Positions 37,701 through 48,759 of a stretch of 64,000 nt of DNA are shown here, piece by piece (the first letter of the stretch is position 1; each line of letters opens with the position of its first letter). Below the pieces are notes generated by a model. The model searched no databases. It saw nothing but the letters and a program-made list of their open reading frames with translations, and had not been told where the DNA came from. The translations under genes were made by a program, and so were the position numbers. The DNA comes from Mesorhizobium sp. PAMC28654 (lineage in GTDB: Bacteria > Pseudomonadota > Alphaproteobacteria > Rhizobiales > Rhizobiaceae). The DNA lies in NCBI RefSeq assembly GCF_020616515.1, contig NZ_CP085135.1, positions 2,666,001 through 2,730,000 on the forward strand. Direction: 5' to 3'.

Positions 37701-38659
37701 TCTTCGCCATCGAAAGCCAGCGCGCGGCGCGCGACTATCTCGAGGGGCTGTCCGAGCCCGGCGTCGCAAGCGTTCTGAATGACGGACGCGAGGTCATCGG
37801 GCGCGAGGCGCAGGGGCGCTTCATCCCCCTGTTCATGACCATCGGCAGGCTGCCCAGCGAGAGCGGATTCTGCGCCGTGGTGCGCGACATCACGCAGTGG
37901 AAGCGGGCAGAGGAAGACCTGACCCAGGCGCGCGCGGTGGCCGAGCGCGCCTCCTCGCAGAAGACCGATTTTCTCGCACGTATCAGCCACGAGATCCGCA
38001 CACCGCTCAACGCCATCATCGGGTTTTCCGAGCTGATGGTGGATGAGAAATTCGGGCCAGTGGCCAATGATCGTTACCGCGACTATCTGCGCGATATCAA
38101 CCGGTCGGGCAACCATGTGCTCGACCTCGTAAACGACCTGCTCGACATCTCAAAGATCGAAGCCGGCCAGCAGGAGATGGACTACGAGGCCGTGTCGCTC
38201 AACGACACGCTGGCCGAGACTGTGGCGATGATGCAGCCGCAGGCCAATCGCGAGCGGGTCATCATCCGATCCAGCTTCGCCTCGCGCCTGCCGGAAGTGG
38301 TGGCCGATCTGCGCAGCGTGCGCCAGATCGCGCTCAACATCCTGTCGAATGCCATTCGCTACACGCAGGCCGGTGGCCAGGTGATCGTATCGACCGCCTA
38401 TGAGACGTCGGGCGATGTGGTCATGCGCGTGCGCGACACTGGCATCGGCATGAGCCAGGCCGAGATCGAGCAGGCGCTGAAGCCCTTCAAGCAGATCAAC
38501 GCCCTGAAGCGTGGGCGCGGCGACGGCACCGGCCTCGGCCTGCCGCTGACCAAGGCGATGGTGGAAGCGAACCGCGCGCGGTTCACCATCAACTCGACAC
38601 CAGGCGAAGGCACTTTGGTTGAGGTGGCGTTTCCCTCGACGCGCGTGCTTGCCGAGTAA
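34787..38659 (+). CDS. large PAS-domain sensor histidine kinase (PdhS-like)
   Basis: The 1290 residues show an N-terminal PAS-like segment (about 22-65), a long Ala/Pro/Glu/Asp-rich linker, a PAS domain near 375-470, a second long disordered linker (about 490-790), and PAS domains near 798-880 and 924-1040. A HisKA domain with His1068 (RISHEIRTPLNAIIGFSELM) and a HATPase domain (N box NILSNAIRY near 1184, then GTGLGLPL) follow. The kinase core resembles PdhS/PleC/DivJ-type kinases that act on DivK to set polarity and cell cycle. No membrane span is evident, so it is probably cytoplasmic. Confidence 0.88.
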   Translation: MPPENYSFLDVAVLDAVRQRFAAGDAIAILSTDLEQVIWANGPGAAVFGHADIEAIIGASARLPLIARRQIMATTGFPNIGSDRSIMVRLATGMTSRAVSFLASAVTMPDGEAAVMLTVPAAQTGSRSPAEIAARAISGFTEHGHFIAFVDAKGNIEAASDGFAALGILPETLAALVADVASENDRIVKRLVPGGSASYPAGLAKLTDLRHLLVVIDEDQLEGEAPLGEPAGGMETGTSAATVAGDGVSRAEPRQDNGLASQPVADATAGEPPAPDTAEDTPASTEYDHRDSTEQHGDAVSSDAAEAPVQHDHWYFNAGADDAQRPRQSDAPAVSEQPVSPVGPNAAAENAGQNSTKAATPLARPATRELDRSAPPLRFVWRTDAEGRFSTLSPEFTQIVGKTAADVIGRRFKDVATTFGLDASGEIAGLLERRDTWSGRSVLWPVAGTDLKIPVDLAALPVYSRSRVFEGFRGFGVARTGDAVVDPEAIGMALVPNGAAPASAEPEIVEPAPEDPKAADPFKGEVPALTIVPKPERRFADKVIRLAEHRQPANDKGLSTLERSAFREIGERLKKDSAPAAQPEAEKPAVGNQPQPAAKAEVPSEVTQPAPEAMSQEEAISGHKGEVPVADQDSGGASNEPSGIDAEDEKDLARLDGATPDDLPQDKPSGSLLSYAGHVEEPGNVAVGADEAPVAGPDNEPASRMIADPAAENQKPDAIKVTTGAVDDDDSMTSADFHDAEDSEDWVRPDEPAAASPRADSASETARPRPRLHVPPLKAEGFVPSAFSAGEETPDTSIIGKLPVPLLIHSGDELHYANDEFLNLTGYDTVEDLADAGGLGALFSDPYADDGASDGTDRTLKLKTRDGQEFPIEAILRSVPWRGGKALMLVVRRSGEDDAPAATLHAVADEQTQPDIPELKARIAEMRTIIDTATDGVVLIGRDGTIRSISRPAEALFGFDSDEVTGKPFASLFAIESQRAARDYLEGLSEPGVASVLNDGREVIGREAQGRFIPLFMTIGRLPSESGFCAVVRDITQWKRAEEDLTQARAVAERASSQKTDFLARISHEIRTPLNAIIGFSELMVDEKFGPVANDRYRDYLRDINRSGNHVLDLVNDLLDISKIEAGQQEMDYEAVSLNDTLAETVAMMQPQANRERVIIRSSFASRLPEVVADLRSVRQIALNILSNAIRYTQAGGQVIVSTAYETSGDVVMRVRDTGIGMSQAEIEQALKPFKQINALKRGRGDGTGLGLPLTKAMVEANRARFTINSTPGEGTLVEVAFPSTRVLAE

Positions 38660-38685
38660 GGCGGGTCGCTCACGCGGACAAAGAA

Positions 38686-38706
38686 AAGGCGCCCAGCGGG
38701 CGCCTT
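38686..38706 (+). terminator. terminator hairpin after the histidine kinase gene
   Basis: The perfect 9-base stem AAGGCGCCC/GGGCGCCTT with an AGC loop lies 27 bases after the stop codon, preceded by an A-run. The downstream side has only TT before AAG, so termination strength is uncertain. Confidence 0.55.
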
Positions 38707-38977
38707 AAGTGATGGAATTTGCTGTCACAACGGGGCTTGAGCGATCGGATCCTCCGGGGATCAGAGGAACGGGATTTCTCCCTCAAGTTACATGCGACTA
38801 TCGACGCCGGCCGTTAACAACTCCTTACCGGCACGGCTAAGAATTTACCAATGTGTACCACTCATGAAATCTAGGTAAATTCGGACGACATATTTCATTA
38901 ACCATGCCCGGGCATCAAAGACCAATTCACGCCGCGATTGATTGACGATGGGCTTTCCGCACGCCGGATCGTTTGGA

Positions 38978-39074
38978 GCAATTCCAGGAAAAGTGTGAAA
39001 CGGTTTTCCGTCCGGAATTGCGTCAAGACAAAGAGATAGAGCGGTTCGGCGTTTCCGTGAAACGATGAACCGTT

Positions 39075-39078
<4 letters not shown>
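38978..39078. repeat. RIME-like intergenic mosaic element
   Basis: Two inverted repeats lie in tandem: GCAATTCC/GGAATTGC (38978-38985 with 39014-39021) and ATAGAGCGGTTC/GAACCGTTCTAT (39036-39047 with 39067-39078). This is the familiar rhizobial mosaic repeat pattern. Its right arm includes the stop codon of the acetoacetyl-CoA synthetase gene (39075-39077). The rest of the 415-base gap after the kinase gene holds one terminator and no gene. Confidence 0.6.
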
Positions 39079-41036
<1,958 letters not shown>

Positions 41037-41220
41037 GATCGTTCCTCCACGGTCATCCTCGCTTATGCATATTGCAGCGCAGCAGAGCAAGATTTTGTTC
41101 GGCCGACCCGTCCTGGCTGTGCGCACATCCCATCGCTGGGCCATAAAGACTTGAAATGCGTCAGCCGTGGGTTACACCCGTCAGGCGATTTGTCGGAATG
41201 AAAGCATAAAGGGCGAGATG

Positions 41221-43066
41221 CCATCCTCTTTGATCCGGCGCGGAATATGGGCGATCGGCGCTGCCGTGATCGTCGCCGTGCTGGTGGTTGCAGCGCTGCC
41301 GCTCATCGCATCGACGCGTATCGTGCGCGACCGCATCGCATGGGAAATGAGCGTGGAGCGGCTTCAGGGTCACCATCGAAGGCTCGCCTCGCATAGAGGT
41401 CTGGCCGACATTCCGCGCCATCCTCACTGATGTGACGCTTTCGCAATGGACGGATGCCGACGCGCCGCCGGTGATCGAAGCCGAACGTGTCGAGGTCGAC
41501 CTTTCCGCGATGGCGGCGCTGCGCGGCGACGTTGTGTTTTCAACGGCAAGGCTGGTGCGGCCGACGATAAGGGTCCAGCGCGCGGAAAACGGCTTGTTCC
41601 TGCCGGCCGTGCCTTCCGGTGGACGGATAGCGCGCTCCGTGGACACGGCACGCGGGGTGCTCAACGCCGACCCGGCCAAGCCGGATTTGAGCAAGCTGCC
41701 GTCGGATCCGTTCGGCACCATCGAGTTCAGGGACGGCCGCATGGTGGCCTCCATCGGCGGCAAGGACGTCGAGGTCCTGAGCAGCCTGACAGGCCAGGCG
41801 AGCTGGGCGGCGCTGAACAGCAATGCATCGCTGTCGGCCACGGGCATATGGCGGGGCGAAAGCGTCGCCGTGGATGTCGCTTCGCAAAAGCCACTGATGC
41901 TGTTCGCAGGCGGTGCCGCGCCTCTCACCCTTTCCTTCAAGGCGGCGCCTGCCACCTTCTCCTTCGATGGCACGGCCAGCATGTCGGAGAATGCCTATTT
42001 CGACGGCCAGGCGAAGTTTTCAGCTCCCTCGCTCAGGCGCTTGCTCGAATGGACGCAGGCAGGGATAGCACCGGGAGCGGCCATCGGCTCAGTCTCCGTT
42101 TCCAGCAAGATCACCGCGACGGCCGGGCGCGTAAAGTTTGAAAACACGGCGATTGCCCTGGACAACAATCCCGGAATGGGCGCGCTGGACTTCTCCTTCG
42201 GGGAAGCGCGGCCGGTGATCTCTGGTACGCTCGCCTTCGACACACTCGACCTATGGTCGTTCCTCTCCGCCTTCACGCCCCTGGCGCCGGTCGATGGAGC
42301 GGGGCCTGGCGAAGTCGACACAAGTTTCGCCGACCGCATCAATCTCGATCTCAGGCTTTCGGCGGCACATGCCACGGCTGGCGCGATCCAGCTTGCCGAT
42401 GTCGCCGCCAATGCCCAGGTCAAGAACGGTCTGGCTGTCTTCGACATTTCCGACGCCTCCGCCTTCGGCGGCAACGTCCAGAGCAGCCTTCGTTTCGACC
42501 GCAAGCCCGAGGGAACGCAGGTCGAGATACGGCTTCTGGCCTCCGATATCGATGGCGGCGCTTTCGGCACCGCCGCCGGGATGACGCAACTGGTGCCGAT
42601 CGGCACCGGCACCGTGTCGCTCATCCTCAAGGGACCCGGCAGGACCTGGAATTCCATATTCGAGAACGCCGATGGCTCGATTTCCGCGACCTTCGGACCG
42701 GGCGCGCTGAGCAAGCTCAATCTGCCGGCCTTCCTCAAGCACACCGAACAAGGCGGGTTCTTCGCGCTCGACGACGTTTCGGACGGAACGCTGCCGATCG
42801 ACGGAGCCGAACTGAAGGCCAGCATTTCGAAGGGCGTCGCAAGGATCGACAAGGCCGAGGCCAATTCGGCGAAATACAAGATCTGGCTTTCCGGCATCGC
42901 GTCCTATGCCGGGCGTGGGCTGGCCCTGTCCGGGGGCGTGACGCAGACGGACAAGGCGGCAACCCAGACCAATGGCCAGGGCGCCAACCAGTCTTCCTTC
43001 TTCGTCGGCGGGACGTGGACCACGCCGTTCATCTCGCCGATCAGCCGCGGCATTTCCGGCGAATAG
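41221..43066 (+). pseudogene. AsmA-family membrane-anchored protein, frameshifted
   Basis: From ATG 41221 there is one N-terminal membrane anchor (GIWAIGAAVIVAVLVVAALPLI), then the AsmA pattern: GFRVTIEGSPRIEVWPTFRAIL in a second frame, RVEVDLSAMAALRGDV and later SISATFGPGALSKLNLPAFL. The frames join near 41350-41357. The restored length is about 615 residues. AsmA-like proteins reside in the inner membrane with a periplasmic beta-rich part and act in outer-membrane lipid homeostasis. It is a lone plus-strand gene convergent with the putrescine operon. Confidence 0.78.
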
Positions 43067-43108
43067 GCCTCCCTCTACCGAAACCCCGCGCTTTATCGCG
43101 GCCGACTG

Positions 43109-43927
43109 TCAGCCGCGCTGCGCGGCCTGCTCGTCACGCTGACGCTGGACCTCGCGACGCTTGTTGGCGAGCGAAGCGATGATGACGCCGACCGCGACAA
43201 CGGCGATCAGGATGGTGCAGGCGGCGTTGATCTCCGGTGTGACGCCCAGGCGAACCTGACTGTAGATCTTCATCGGCAGCGTGGTGGCGCCGGGCCCGGA
43301 GGTGAAGCTGGCAATGACCAGGTCATCAAGCGACAATGTGAACGCCAGCATCCAGCCGGACACGATCGCCGGCAGGATGACGGGCAGCGTGATCTGGAAG
43401 AAGGTCTTCACCGGCGGTGCGCCGAGATCCATCGCCGCCTCCTCCAGTGAGCGGTCGAAGGTGACCAGGCGCGATTGCACGACGACCGCCACGAAGCACA
43501 TGGTGAAGGTGATGTGCGCGAGCGTGACCGTGAGGAAGCCACGGTCGAGGCCAACGGCAACGAACAGCAGCAGCAGCGACAGGCCGGTGATGACTTCCGG
43601 CATGACCAGCGGCGCGAAGACCATGCCGGAAAACAGCACCCTGCCCTTGAAGCGCGTGTAACGCGTCAGGGTGAGTGCCGCCAGCGTGCCGAGCACGGTG
43701 GCCACGGTGGCCGAGATGACGCCGACGCGCGCGGTTACCCAGGTGGCGTCCATCAGGCCCTGATTGTGGAACAGCGATACGTACCATTTGGTCGAGAAGC
43801 CGCCCCAGACGGTGACCAGTTTCGACTCGTTGAAAGAGAAGACGATGAGCAGCACGATCGGCAGATAGAGAAAGGCAAAGCCCAGCACGATCGAGGTGAT
43901 GTTGAAGCGGCTCCAGGTCGCGTTCAT
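43109..43927 (-). CDS. potI: putrescine ABC importer permease (PotI-like)
   Basis: The 272-residue permease has six spans and the EAA loop EEAAMDLGAPPVKTFFQITLPVILP, typical of the PotC/PotI class. I chose ATG 43927 because it overlaps the stop of the upstream permease gene (ATGA) and starts just before the first span (FNITSIVLGFAFLYLPIVLLIVFSF). It is the last gene of potF-potG-potH-potI on the minus strand. Confidence 0.9.
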   Translation of the reverse strand: MNATWSRFNITSIVLGFAFLYLPIVLLIVFSFNESKLVTVWGGFSTKWYVSLFHNQGLMDATWVTARVGVISATVATVLGTLAALTLTRYTRFKGRVLFSGMVFAPLVMPEVITGLSLLLLFVAVGLDRGFLTVTLAHITFTMCFVAVVVQSRLVTFDRSLEEAAMDLGAPPVKTFFQITLPVILPAIVSGWMLAFTLSLDDLVIASFTSGPGATTLPMKIYSQVRLGVTPEINAACTILIAVVAVGVIIASLANKRREVQRQRDEQAAQRG

Positions 43928-44892
43928 TTGTCTTGCTCCTGGGCGCGCGCCTGGGCCTGTTGGAAGATCATGATCGGCACGGTCAACAGCAGCAGCAGGA
44001 TGACGGCCACGGCCGATGAAACGGGCCAGTCGCGGTTGGCGAAGAACTCGTTCCACAAGGTCTTGCCGATCATCAGCGTCTGCGACCCGCCGAGCAGATC
44101 GGGAATGACGAACTCACCGACTGCGGGGATGAAGACCAGAAGGCAACCGGCGATGACGCCAGGCAGCGACAGCGGGAAGGTGATCTTCCAGAAGGCTGAT
44201 GTCGGCGGGCAGCCCAGATCCTTTGCCGCCTCGACCAGCGAGTAATCCATCTTCTCCAGCGAGGAATAGAGCGGCAGCACCATGAAAGGCAGGTAGGAAT
44301 AGACGATGCCGATGAAGATCGCGGTATAGGTGTTGAGGATAATCAGCGGCTGGCTGATGACGCCGGTGGCGAGCAGCAGCTGGTTGAGCAGGCCCTCGGG
44401 TTTGAGGATGCCTATCCAGGCATAGACGCGGATCAGGAACGACGTCCAGAACGGCAGGATGACCAGCATCAGCAATGTCGGGCGGATCGAGGCCGGCGCA
44501 CGCGCCATGCCATAGGCGATCGGGTAGCCGACCAGCAGCGTCAGGATGGTCGATATGCCGGCGATGACCACGCTGGAGACATAGGCGTTGAAGTACAGCG
44601 CATCCTGCGTCAGCCAGACGTAGTTGTCGAAACTGAAGCCGCCAAACCTTGAGAAGAACCCGGATACGCCGTCGCTGAAGTCGAGCGTGGGCGTATAGGG
44701 CGGCATGGCGATCGCCGTCTGCGACAGCGATATCTTGAAGACGATGATGAACGGAACGAGGAAGAAGAAGAGCAGCCAGACATAGGGAATGATAATGACA
44801 AGCCGGCTAATGAAGCCGGCGCCCAGCCGAGCCAGGATCGACTTTGAAGCGCCCGACGGAGCGACTGTATCAGCGATGGCGACATTCGACAT
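43924..44892 (-). CDS. potH: putrescine ABC importer permease (PotH-like)
   Basis: The 322 residues are of the PotB/PotH class: a hydrophilic N-terminus, a first span (VIIIPYVWLLFFFLVPFIIVFKI), a periplasmic loop, then five spans with the coupling loop VEAAKDLGCPPTSAFWKITFPLSLPG. It pairs with the PotI-like permease to form the channel. A ten-base gap follows the ATPase gene. Confidence 0.9.
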   Translation of the reverse strand: MSNVAIADTVAPSGASKSILARLGAGFISRLVIIIPYVWLLFFFLVPFIIVFKISLSQTAIAMPPYTPTLDFSDGVSGFFSRFGGFSFDNYVWLTQDALYFNAYVSSVVIAGISTILTLLVGYPIAYGMARAPASIRPTLLMLVILPFWTSFLIRVYAWIGILKPEGLLNQLLLATGVISQPLIILNTYTAIFIGIVYSYLPFMVLPLYSSLEKMDYSLVEAAKDLGCPPTSAFWKITFPLSLPGVIAGCLLVFIPAVGEFVIPDLLGGSQTLMIGKTLWNEFFANRDWPVSSAVAVILLLLLTVPIMIFQQAQARAQEQDK

Positions 44893-44902
44893 GGTCGGCC
44901 CC

Positions 44903-46042
44903 CTACCGCGTCAGCACGACGCCGGCGTCCTGCCGGAACGAAACCCAGGCCCGGTCGCTCCAGTTCAGCGGATCCTCTGTGATGCGGGATGCGTTCATGG
45001 TGCTGGCGCGCACAACCTGCCCGTCGTCCAGCTTGACGTGATAAACGGTCATGTCGCCGAGATAGGCAATGTCATACACCTCGCCCTCGATGGCGTTGGC
45101 GGTCTCGGCAGGCCTCTTTGATGAAACCTTGATCTTCTCAGGCCTGATAGCGAAGGTAACGGATGCTCCGGGGGCGGCATTGCCGGCATTTTCCGTGCGG
45201 ATCGTGATGCCGTTGCCGGCGTCGATGCTGGCCGCGCCACTCTCGCCACGCGCGATCTTGCCCTCGAACATGTTCACATTGCCGACGAAGCCAGCGACAA
45301 AGCGGGAACTGGGCGCCTCGTAGACTTCCGCCGGTGTCGCGACCTGCATCACCTCGCCCTTGTCGATGATGGCGATGCGGTCGGCCATGGTCATGGCCTC
45401 CTCCTGGTCGTGGGTGACGACGACGAAGGTGAGGCCTAGATTCTGTTGCAGGTCCATCAACTCGAACTGCGTCTCCTCGCGCAGCTTCTTGTCCAGCGCG
45501 CCAAGCGGCTCGTCGAGCAGCAGCACTTTCGGCCGCTTGGCGACCGAGCGGGCGAGCGCGACGCGCTGGCGCTGGCCGCCGGATAGCTGGTGCGGCTTGC
45601 GCTTGGCGAACTGCTCGAGCTTGACCAGTTTCAGCATCTCGGCGACGCGCGCCGCGATTTCGGGCTTCGGCATGCCGTCCTGCTTGAGGCCGAAGGCGAT
45701 GTTGTTCTCGACCGTCATATGCGGGAACAGGGCGTAGGACTGGAACATCATGTTGACCGGCCGCCGGTATGGCGGAATGCCGCGCAAATCCTGACCGTCG
45801 AGCATGATGCGACCCGCGGTCGGCTCCTCGAAACCGGCGAGCATCCGCAGCAGTGTCGATTTCCCGCAGCCGGAAGCGCCAAGCAGCGCGAAGAACTCGC
45901 GCTCGAATATGGTCAGCGACAGATTGTTGACGGCGATGAAGTCACCGAACTTCTTGGTCACCTTGTCGAATTGAATATACGGCTTGGCATTGGGGTCGGT
46001 CCACGGTGCAAAATCCCTGCGGATGCTGCCAAGCGATTTCAT
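44903..46042 (-). CDS. potG: putrescine ABC importer ATPase (PotG-like)
   Basis: The 379 residues begin with an ATPase domain: Walker A GASGCGKST, signature LSGGQRQR, Walker B VLLLDEPLGALDKK. A C-terminal TOBE regulatory domain follows (FAIRPEKIKVS, then GEVYDIAYLGDMTVYHV). Length and layout fit PotG/PotA. It energises polyamine uptake on the cytoplasmic side. Between it and potF lie a strong hairpin and a mosaic-repeat remnant. Confidence 0.92.
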   Translation of the reverse strand: MKSLGSIRRDFAPWTDPNAKPYIQFDKVTKKFGDFIAVNNLSLTIFEREFFALLGASGCGKSTLLRMLAGFEEPTAGRIMLDGQDLRGIPPYRRPVNMMFQSYALFPHMTVENNIAFGLKQDGMPKPEIAARVAEMLKLVKLEQFAKRKPHQLSGGQRQRVALARSVAKRPKVLLLDEPLGALDKKLREETQFELMDLQQNLGLTFVVVTHDQEEAMTMADRIAIIDKGEVMQVATPAEVYEAPSSRFVAGFVGNVNMFEGKIARGESGAASIDAGNGITIRTENAGNAAPGASVTFAIRPEKIKVSSKRPAETANAIEGEVYDIAYLGDMTVYHVKLDDGQVVRASTMNASRITEDPLNWSDRAWVSFRQDAGVVLTR

Positions 46043-46111
46043 GTCCCACTCCGTCTTCTGCTTGCCCCAAAGTCCGTTTCAACCCGGTTGAAACGACCTG
46101 TAGCTGTCTTG

Positions 46112-46165
46112 TTTTTGAGTACGATTTCCTTTCGGAAAACCGGTCCCCGTTTTTCCGGACCATGC
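46112..46165. repeat. partial RIME-like element between potF and potG
   Basis: The sequence TTTCGGAAAACCGGTCCCCG with TTTTTCCGGACCATGC matches the right-hand block of rhizobial mosaic elements (GAGCATGATC...GGAAAACCGG...CCGGATCATGC), but with diverged ends. It interrupts the pot operon without breaking a gene. Confidence 0.45.
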
Positions 46166-46177
46166 CCTGACGATGCC

Positions 46178-46205
46178 AGGTCCCGGCAGCTGGCTGCCGG
46201 GACCT
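46178..46205 (-). terminator. strong hairpin after potF (attenuator or mRNA stabiliser)
   Basis: The 13-base inverted repeat AGGTCCCGGCAGC/GCTGCCGGGACCT begins 11 bases past the potF stop. No T-run follows, so it is better read as a 3' stabiliser or partial terminator that lets the binding protein be made in excess over the membrane parts, as in many ABC importer operons. Confidence 0.6.
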
Positions 46206-46216
46206 GTTCGAGGATG

Positions 46217-47314
46217 TTATTGGCCGGTGACGATCTTGGTCCAGCTGCGCGTGATGATGCGCTGGGTCTTGGGATCATAGGGCGCAACGGTATAAAGCTT
46301 CTTTACCGTCTCAGCGTCGGGATAGACCGACGGATCGTCCAGCAGCGCCTTGTCGACGAATTGCTGTGAATCCTTGTTGCCATTGGCATAAAGCACGTAG
46401 TTCGACGATTTCGCGATCACTTCGGGCGTCATCATGTAGTTGATGAATTCAAGCGCCTCGGCGACATGCGGCGCGTCGGCGGGGACCGCCATCTGATCGA
46501 ACCACATCTGCGCGCCTTCCTTGGGCACCGAATAGCCGATCTCCACACCCTGCTTGGCCTCGACCGCGCGGTTGCGCGCCTGGAACACGTCACCCGACCA
46601 GCCAACCGCCAGGCAGATATCGCCATTGGCGAGCGCGTTGATGTATTCGGAAGAGTGGAACTTGCGGATATAGGGCCGAACCTTCAGCATGGCCTCTTCG
46701 GCCTTGGCGATGTCGTCGGGCGACGTACTGTTCGGATCGAGACCGAGATATTTCAGCGCCGCCGGGATGATGTCGGCCGGCGAGTCCAGCACATAGACAC
46801 CGCAGTCCTTCACCTTGGCCAGCTTTTCGGGATTGAAGAATACGTCCCAGCTGTCGATCTTGTCGGTGCCGAGCGCCGCCTGCACCTTCTTGACGTTGTA
46901 ACCGATGCCGACCGTGCCCCACATGTAGTTCACGGAATACTCGTTGCCGGGATCGTATTTTCCGGTCCGATCCGTGATGACGTCCCACATGTTGGAAATG
47001 TTCGGCAGCTTCGACTTGTCCAGCTTCTGGAAGACCTTGGCCTGGATCTGACGGGCAAGGAAATTGGCCGATGGCACGACGACATCGTAGCCACTGCCGC
47101 CGGCAAGCAGCTTGGTTTCCAGGATCTCGTTGGAATCGAAGGTGTCGTAGACGACCTTGATCCCGGTCTTCTTGGTGAAGTCATCTATGATCGAGCTGTC
47201 GATGTAATCCGACCAGTTGTAGACATTGACCACGCGATCCTCCGCGTGGCTGCCGGGCGTGAAAAGCGCCAGGAATACCGAGGTTGCCGAAAGCCAGAGC
47301 GCTTTGCGGATCAT
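46217..47314 (-). CDS. potF: putrescine-binding periplasmic protein (PotF-like)
   Basis: The 365 residues start with a Sec signal peptide (MIRKALWLSATSVFLALFTPGSHA). The PotF-like core follows: VVNVYNWSDYID, KKTGIKVVYDTFDSNEILE, VVVPSANFLARQ and YMWGTVGIGYN. These residues are closer to E. coli PotF (putrescine) than PotD. It is the first gene of the importer operon. PuuA and PuuB at 53-56 kb would process the imported putrescine. Confidence 0.92.
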   Translation of the reverse strand: MIRKALWLSATSVFLALFTPGSHAEDRVVNVYNWSDYIDSSIIDDFTKKTGIKVVYDTFDSNEILETKLLAGGSGYDVVVPSANFLARQIQAKVFQKLDKSKLPNISNMWDVITDRTGKYDPGNEYSVNYMWGTVGIGYNVKKVQAALGTDKIDSWDVFFNPEKLAKVKDCGVYVLDSPADIIPAALKYLGLDPNSTSPDDIAKAEEAMLKVRPYIRKFHSSEYINALANGDICLAVGWSGDVFQARNRAVEAKQGVEIGYSVPKEGAQMWFDQMAVPADAPHVAEALEFINYMMTPEVIAKSSNYVLYANGNKDSQQFVDKALLDDPSVYPDAETVKKLYTVAPYDPKTQRIITRSWTKIVTGQ

Positions 47315-47655
47315 GCTATTCTCCTTTGGTGGGTGTTCCTTCGCCGGCTTGCCGCCGCAAGTGCGCTGCCGGCATTTTTCTTCAGACTATTGAGCTTTCC
47401 CGGGGTCGACAAGCGCGAATTGCCAGTATTGTGGCAGTCCAACGCAGGTCCAGCGAGGACTCTATGTCGTGAGTTGGATGGCGTTCCGTTGCCGTCAGAA
47501 GCTTTCGCTACCGCGCGGACAGAAATACAACGATGTGATCCGGTCTCAAACGGGCCAGCGGGGAGACTTGGCAAGATACGCCTGTCTTGTTGTTGCCGTA
47601 TTCTCAGCCTGCCCGCCCGATAGCGACGTTGTCAATGGCAAAGCCGTGGGTTGCA
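47315..47655. other. intergenic region upstream of potF
   Basis: This 341-base gap lies between potF and the EamA gene, both on the minus strand. It should hold the pot promoter. I see no RNA gene, repeat or reading frame with a recognisable product, and no palindrome strong enough to call an operator. Confidence 0.4.
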
Positions 47656-48609
47656 TCAATTAGGAGATGGCATGCCTGTGATGCCCGGCCGCACCGGGCG
47701 CGCCTGGCGCTTGAATTCCAATCCGATATGAACGAGCAGCGCCGTGACCACGACCGTTCCGCCGATGATGGTGCGCCCCGACGGCACCTCGGAATGTATG
47801 AGCCAGACCCATATCGGGCCAAGGATCGGCTCGAAGGTGCCGAGCAACGCGGCTATGGCCGCGGGGATCAGCCTGGCACCGGTAGCGAAGAACGCAAGGC
47901 CGAGGCCGAGATTGACCACGCCGAAGGCAAAGAGAAAGCCCATGTCGTGGCCGGAAACGGCAAAAGTCGACGCCTGCGACGCCGCGAAGGCGGCGGCCAG
48001 GATCGCGCCCAGACAGGTGGCCGGCGTCATGCGCACATGGGCAAAGCGCCGCGTGATGACCGTAGCGATCGAGAACATGACGGCAATGAGCAGCGCCAGC
48101 CCGTCGCCGATGGGAGACACGGCGCCGTCAAGGGATTCCGACACCATGATGGCGACGCCCGCAATGACGGCGGCAATCGCGACCCATGTCGCAACGGACA
48201 CCGTTTCGCGAAACAGCGCCCAGGCAAAGAGCGCCGCCAGCAGCGGCACGCCGGCCTGCATCAGCAGGATGTTGGCGACAGTGGTGAAGGACAGCGCCAC
48301 GACGAAACAGGTCGATGCGACAGCAAAGCAAATCGCCACGGCAAGGCCCGGCAGCCCCATGTCGCGGAACAACTTCAAGGTGCCGCGCCAGCCGTCGCGC
48401 CAGACCATGAAGCAGAGCAGGAAGGCAGCGGCCCAGACCGATCGCCAGAACACCACGGTCCAGCTGTCATCGGCGTGGATGAAGCGGGCAAATGTGCCTC
48501 CGAAGCTCCACATCAGCGCGGACAGGAACACCAGCAGGAATCCGGTACGCTCTTCGCGCCGGGAGACAATCGGCAAGACGGCAATCGGCGGCGATGCTGT
48601 GTCGGTCAT
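47656..48609 (-). CDS. EamA/DMT family transporter
   Basis: The 317-residue inner-membrane protein has ten predicted spans in two EamA repeats (about 22-155 and 168-300). The second repeat holds the family-typical PAAIAALLGTFEPILGPIWVW segment. The drug/metabolite transporter superfamily exports amino acids or small metabolites; the substrate is unknown. The C-terminus is a short charged tail. It is transcribed toward potF with no obvious operon partner. Confidence 0.88.
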   Translation of the reverse strand: MTDTASPPIAVLPIVSRREERTGFLLVFLSALMWSFGGTFARFIHADDSWTVVFWRSVWAAAFLLCFMVWRDGWRGTLKLFRDMGLPGLAVAICFAVASTCFVVALSFTTVANILLMQAGVPLLAALFAWALFRETVSVATWVAIAAVIAGVAIMVSESLDGAVSPIGDGLALLIAVMFSIATVITRRFAHVRMTPATCLGAILAAAFAASQASTFAVSGHDMGFLFAFGVVNLGLGLAFFATGARLIPAAIAALLGTFEPILGPIWVWLIHSEVPSGRTIIGGTVVVTALLVHIGLEFKRQARPVRPGITGMPSPN

Positions 48610-48759
48610 GGGCGCGACTGTCGATGTTTTGGAGACGGTACGATGCGCAACGGACGAAAAAAACTGCCCTATTCGCGTAACGCAAAGTCAACGACCGGGC
48701 GTGATCCAGAAAAACGCGATGGTTGTGGCAAGGATCACGGTGCTACGGCCGCGACACTG

